Shown here piece after piece: positions 14,809 through 16,617 of a stretch of DNA of 16,617 nucleotides. Source of the stretch: Actinomycetes bacterium (lineage in GTDB: Bacteria; Actinomycetota; Coriobacteriia; Coriobacteriales; Eggerthellaceae); contig JAEZDJ010000057.1 of NCBI GenBank assembly GCA_023429565.1, positions 1-16,617 on the forward strand, given 5' to 3'. Below the pieces are notes generated by a model, which searched no databases, was not told where the DNA came from, and worked only from the letters and a program-made list of their open reading frames with translations. Numbering within the stretch: the first letter of the stretch is position 1; each line of letters opens with the position of its first letter. Both the position numbers and the translations under genes were made by a program.

Positions 14809-15986
14809 ACGACGCCCTGCTGCTGAGCCTTATGGATTCTCTTGAGGGACCCTTCTACGCGCTCGACGAAAAGGTGCTGAGAAACCGAGTGTCTTTCCTG
14901 CGCTCCCACCTGCCATCCAAGATCAATCTCTGTTATGCCGTGAAGGCGAACCCGTTCATCTTGCCTGAGCTGCGCCATGAGATCGACCGGTTCGAAATAT
15001 GCTCGCCTGGCGAACTGCATATCTGCCAGTCGTTGGGACTCGATCCGAAGAAGTTCGTCGTCTCCGGCGCCCATAAAGATGAGCAGATGGTCGCCAATCT
15101 GGTGTTGGGAAATGCCAATGTAGGCAGGTACACAGTGGAGCCCAAGGCCCAGTTCGACAGCCTGTCGCACATAGCTCAGGTGCGCGGAACACGTATATCT
15201 TTGCTGTTGCGCCTTACCAGCGGAAACCAATTCGGACTTGATGAACGGACCGTCAAAGACCTGTTCGGGCACCATCGCGGGAGCGCCTATGTCGACATAC
15301 GCGGCATCCAATTCTTTTCGGGCACGCAAAAAACCTCACTCAAGCGGCTGAAACGCGAAGTAGACCGCTTGGACTCCTTCGCGCAGATGATACAGAAGGA
15401 ATGCGGACACCGCGCGCTCGAACTCGAATACGGCCCCGGTCTGCCTGTCGCCTACTTCGATTCCGACAAGTTCGACGAACGCTCCTACTTCGGCAACCTC
15501 TCGTCCATGCTGACCGACATGCAGTTCAAGGGCTCCCTCGTCATCGAGGAGGGCCGCAGCCTTGCCGCAGACTGCGGGACTTACCTGACAAGGGTTGTGG
15601 ATCTCAAGGAAAACGAGAGGCAGCGCTATGCCATCGTGGATGGAGGCATGCACCATCTCGTCTACTACGGTTAGTCCATGGCAATGAGGCAGCCTCCTTG
15701 CAGGCTCCTGCCGAACAGACGGGAGGGAGACGTGCATGACTGGACCGTGTGCGGCTCGCTCTGCACCGTTAATGACATCCTGGCCAAACGACTCCCCTTG
15801 CGAAGCCTCAGGTGCGGCGATGTCATCGCGTTTGAAAAGGTGGGCGCCTACTGCATGACAGAATGCGCGGCGCTGTTTCTCAGCAGAACCCTGCCTGCCA
15901 TCGTCATGATCGACAGAGTCGGACAGCCGCACGTCGTCCGCGAGGCCATCAACATCGATTTCATCAACACGCCGAGGCGCCGTTAG
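14805..15986 (+). pseudogene. PLP-dependent decarboxylase (alanine-racemase fold, DapDC/ODC/BtrK type) with one in-frame TAG
   Basis: The reading frame is 393 residues if the TAG at codon 290 (15672-15674) is ignored, normal for the family. PLP lysine K48 is in CYAVKANP. Further motifs are EICSPGEL, GPGLPVAY and EEGRSLAADCGTYLTRVVD. After the stop the frame continues SMAMRQPPCR and holds the second-site motif CGSLCTVNDILAK (Cys320) and VGAYC (Tyr349), both needed at the dimer active site. A CAG to TAG change would account for the stop. The start ATG overlaps the adenylation gene's TGA, with AAAGGAAA upstream. In isolation the pre-stop fragment lacks the catalytic Cys. Proposed role: decarboxylating an amino acid, possibly while bound to the carrier protein, as BtrK does. 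Confidence 0.82.
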
Positions 15987-16022
15987 TTCGGCATAGGGAA
16001 ACAAAAGAAAGGAAACTCAGCA

Positions 16023-16265
16023 ATGGATCACATCATTGATATCTTGGAGGATCTGCGCCCGGGAATCGACTACACCATCCAGCATCAGCTGGTGGACAGC
16101 CGTATCCTCAATTCGCTCACCATCCTGGCGCTGATCGCAGAGCTCGAGGACGCGTTTGACGTCACCATTCCCGCCGTGGAGATCATCGCCGGTCGCGTCT
16201 CAATTTGTGGTGTATCAAGGGCCATCGCCGAAGACTTGTCGGCACCCAATCGCTGTGAAGCTTAG
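16023..16265 (+). CDS. Acyl/peptidyl carrier protein
   Basis: An 80-residue acidic carrier protein following the decarboxylase by 36 nt, with AAAGGAAAC upstream. The region LVDSRILNSLTILALIAELEDAF (23-45) matches the phosphopantetheine site, with Ser31 in N-S-L instead of the usual D-S-L. DVTIPAVEI matches helix III. The last 25 or so residues (GRVSICGVSRAIAEDL...) fit the family poorly. The stop TAG (16263-16265) overlaps the stop of the IS256-type transposase read from the other strand, so the C-terminal end may be IS-derived. It would carry the amino acid activated by the adenylation enzyme at 13954. Confidence 0.75.
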   Translation: MDHIIDILEDLRPGIDYTIQHQLVDSRILNSLTILALIAELEDAFDVTIPAVEIIAGRVSICGVSRAIAEDLSAPNRCEA

Positions 16266-16617
16266 CTTTCTTTTCTCTGTCGGTCAATCGCTTCGTCGAT
16301 GATCTTCTCTGCGGCTTGCCGGGCTGCGAAGATCTCATCTTCGGTTGGTGCTTTCTGTTCGGATGTCCTCCAGGCATACGTCAGGGAAGGTCTTGAGATA
16401 GCGCAGCGTACCGACCACTCATCATCGACTTCGATCAGGGCCGCGCCCACAAGTCTGATCAGAGATTCACGCGAAGGGAATCCCTGTACGACACGCGTTC
16501 GTCTTTTGATCTCGCGGTTGGCGCGTTCCTGAACGTTATTGGTGCGGATCTTCGTGCGGTGCGTTGCGGGAAAGGCAAGATAGGCAAGGGCTGCATCTTC
16601 GGCTTCCATCAGTACGC
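16262..16617 (-). CDS. IS256/mutator-family transposase, C-terminal part (runs off the right edge)
   Basis: The reverse strand from the window edge reads VLMEAEDAALAYLAFPATHR, then RTNNVQERANREIKRRTRVV and FPSRESLIRLVGAALIE, the hallmark C-terminal block of IS256-type transposases including the conserved E of NNVQERANREIKRR. It ends at TAA (16262-16264). The start and the rest are outside the window. The end of the element should lie within about 100 bp beyond the stop, that is, inside the carrier-protein gene. Confidence 0.9.
   Translation of the reverse strand, partial: VLMEAEDAALAYLAFPATHRTKIRTNNVQERANREIKRRTRVVQGFPSRESLIRLVGAALIEVDDEWSVRCAISRPSLTYAWRTSEQKAPTEDEIFAARQAAEKIIDEAIDRQRKES

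Noticed and set aside
828..15674. Genetic-code reassignment of TAG
   Set aside because: TAG ends several frames in the window at natural C-termini, and the three internal TAGs replace three different residues in genes that also show deletions; a private code change is not supported.

Overview
The window looks like an accessory stretch of a Coriobacteriia genome, most likely Eggerthellaceae. This is inferred from gene content: a DMSO-reductase-family molybdoenzyme with its ferredoxin subunit, a Tat-exported fumarate-reductase-like flavoprotein paired with a small haem c lipoprotein, and single-chain regulators beside them. Base composition is moderately high in G+C. No tRNA, rRNA or CRISPR array was seen.

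Left block, minus strand (about 123-5314): a molybdopterin oxidoreductase catalytic subunit and its 4Fe-4S partner are translationally packed (1-nt gap). They are followed downstream by SDR remnants, an intact SDR-like protein, a broken NmrA-like NAD(P)-binding gene and a VOC-fold protein. A piece of an IS5-type transposase bounds this block at the left edge. Upstream, a complete 1601-bp IS5/IS1182-type element (5549-7149) has inserted between the operon promoter and a CRP/FNR-family regulator (stop at 7191). Removing the IS puts the regulator's stop about 90 bp from a 26-bp palindrome in the operon promoter. A near-identical half-palindrome lies in front of the regulator gene, so the regulator probably controls both itself and the molybdoenzyme operon.

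Middle block (8569-11811): a 290-aa protein made of two fused MarR domains is divergent from a Tat-secreted flavoprotein and a dihaem c lipoprotein. These two look like an extracytoplasmic reductase and its electron carrier. A long hairpin (11850-11901) follows.

Right block (12269-16617): a decayed region. It holds a frameshifted and deleted response regulator, then a histidine kinase with several frameshifts and no ATPase domain. The kinase is joined directly to the C-terminal half of an amino-acid adenylation enzyme, followed by a PLP-dependent decarboxylase (interrupted by one in-frame TAG) and an acyl/peptidyl carrier protein. The last three look like the remains of a small pathway in which an amino acid is loaded on a carrier protein and decarboxylated there, by analogy with the BtrI/BtrK step of butirosin synthesis. 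An IS256-family transposase lies at the right edge, and its stop codon overlaps that of the carrier protein.

Overall: two respiratory or reductive modules that look functional, each with its own regulator, and one biosynthetic locus being lost under mobile-element activity.
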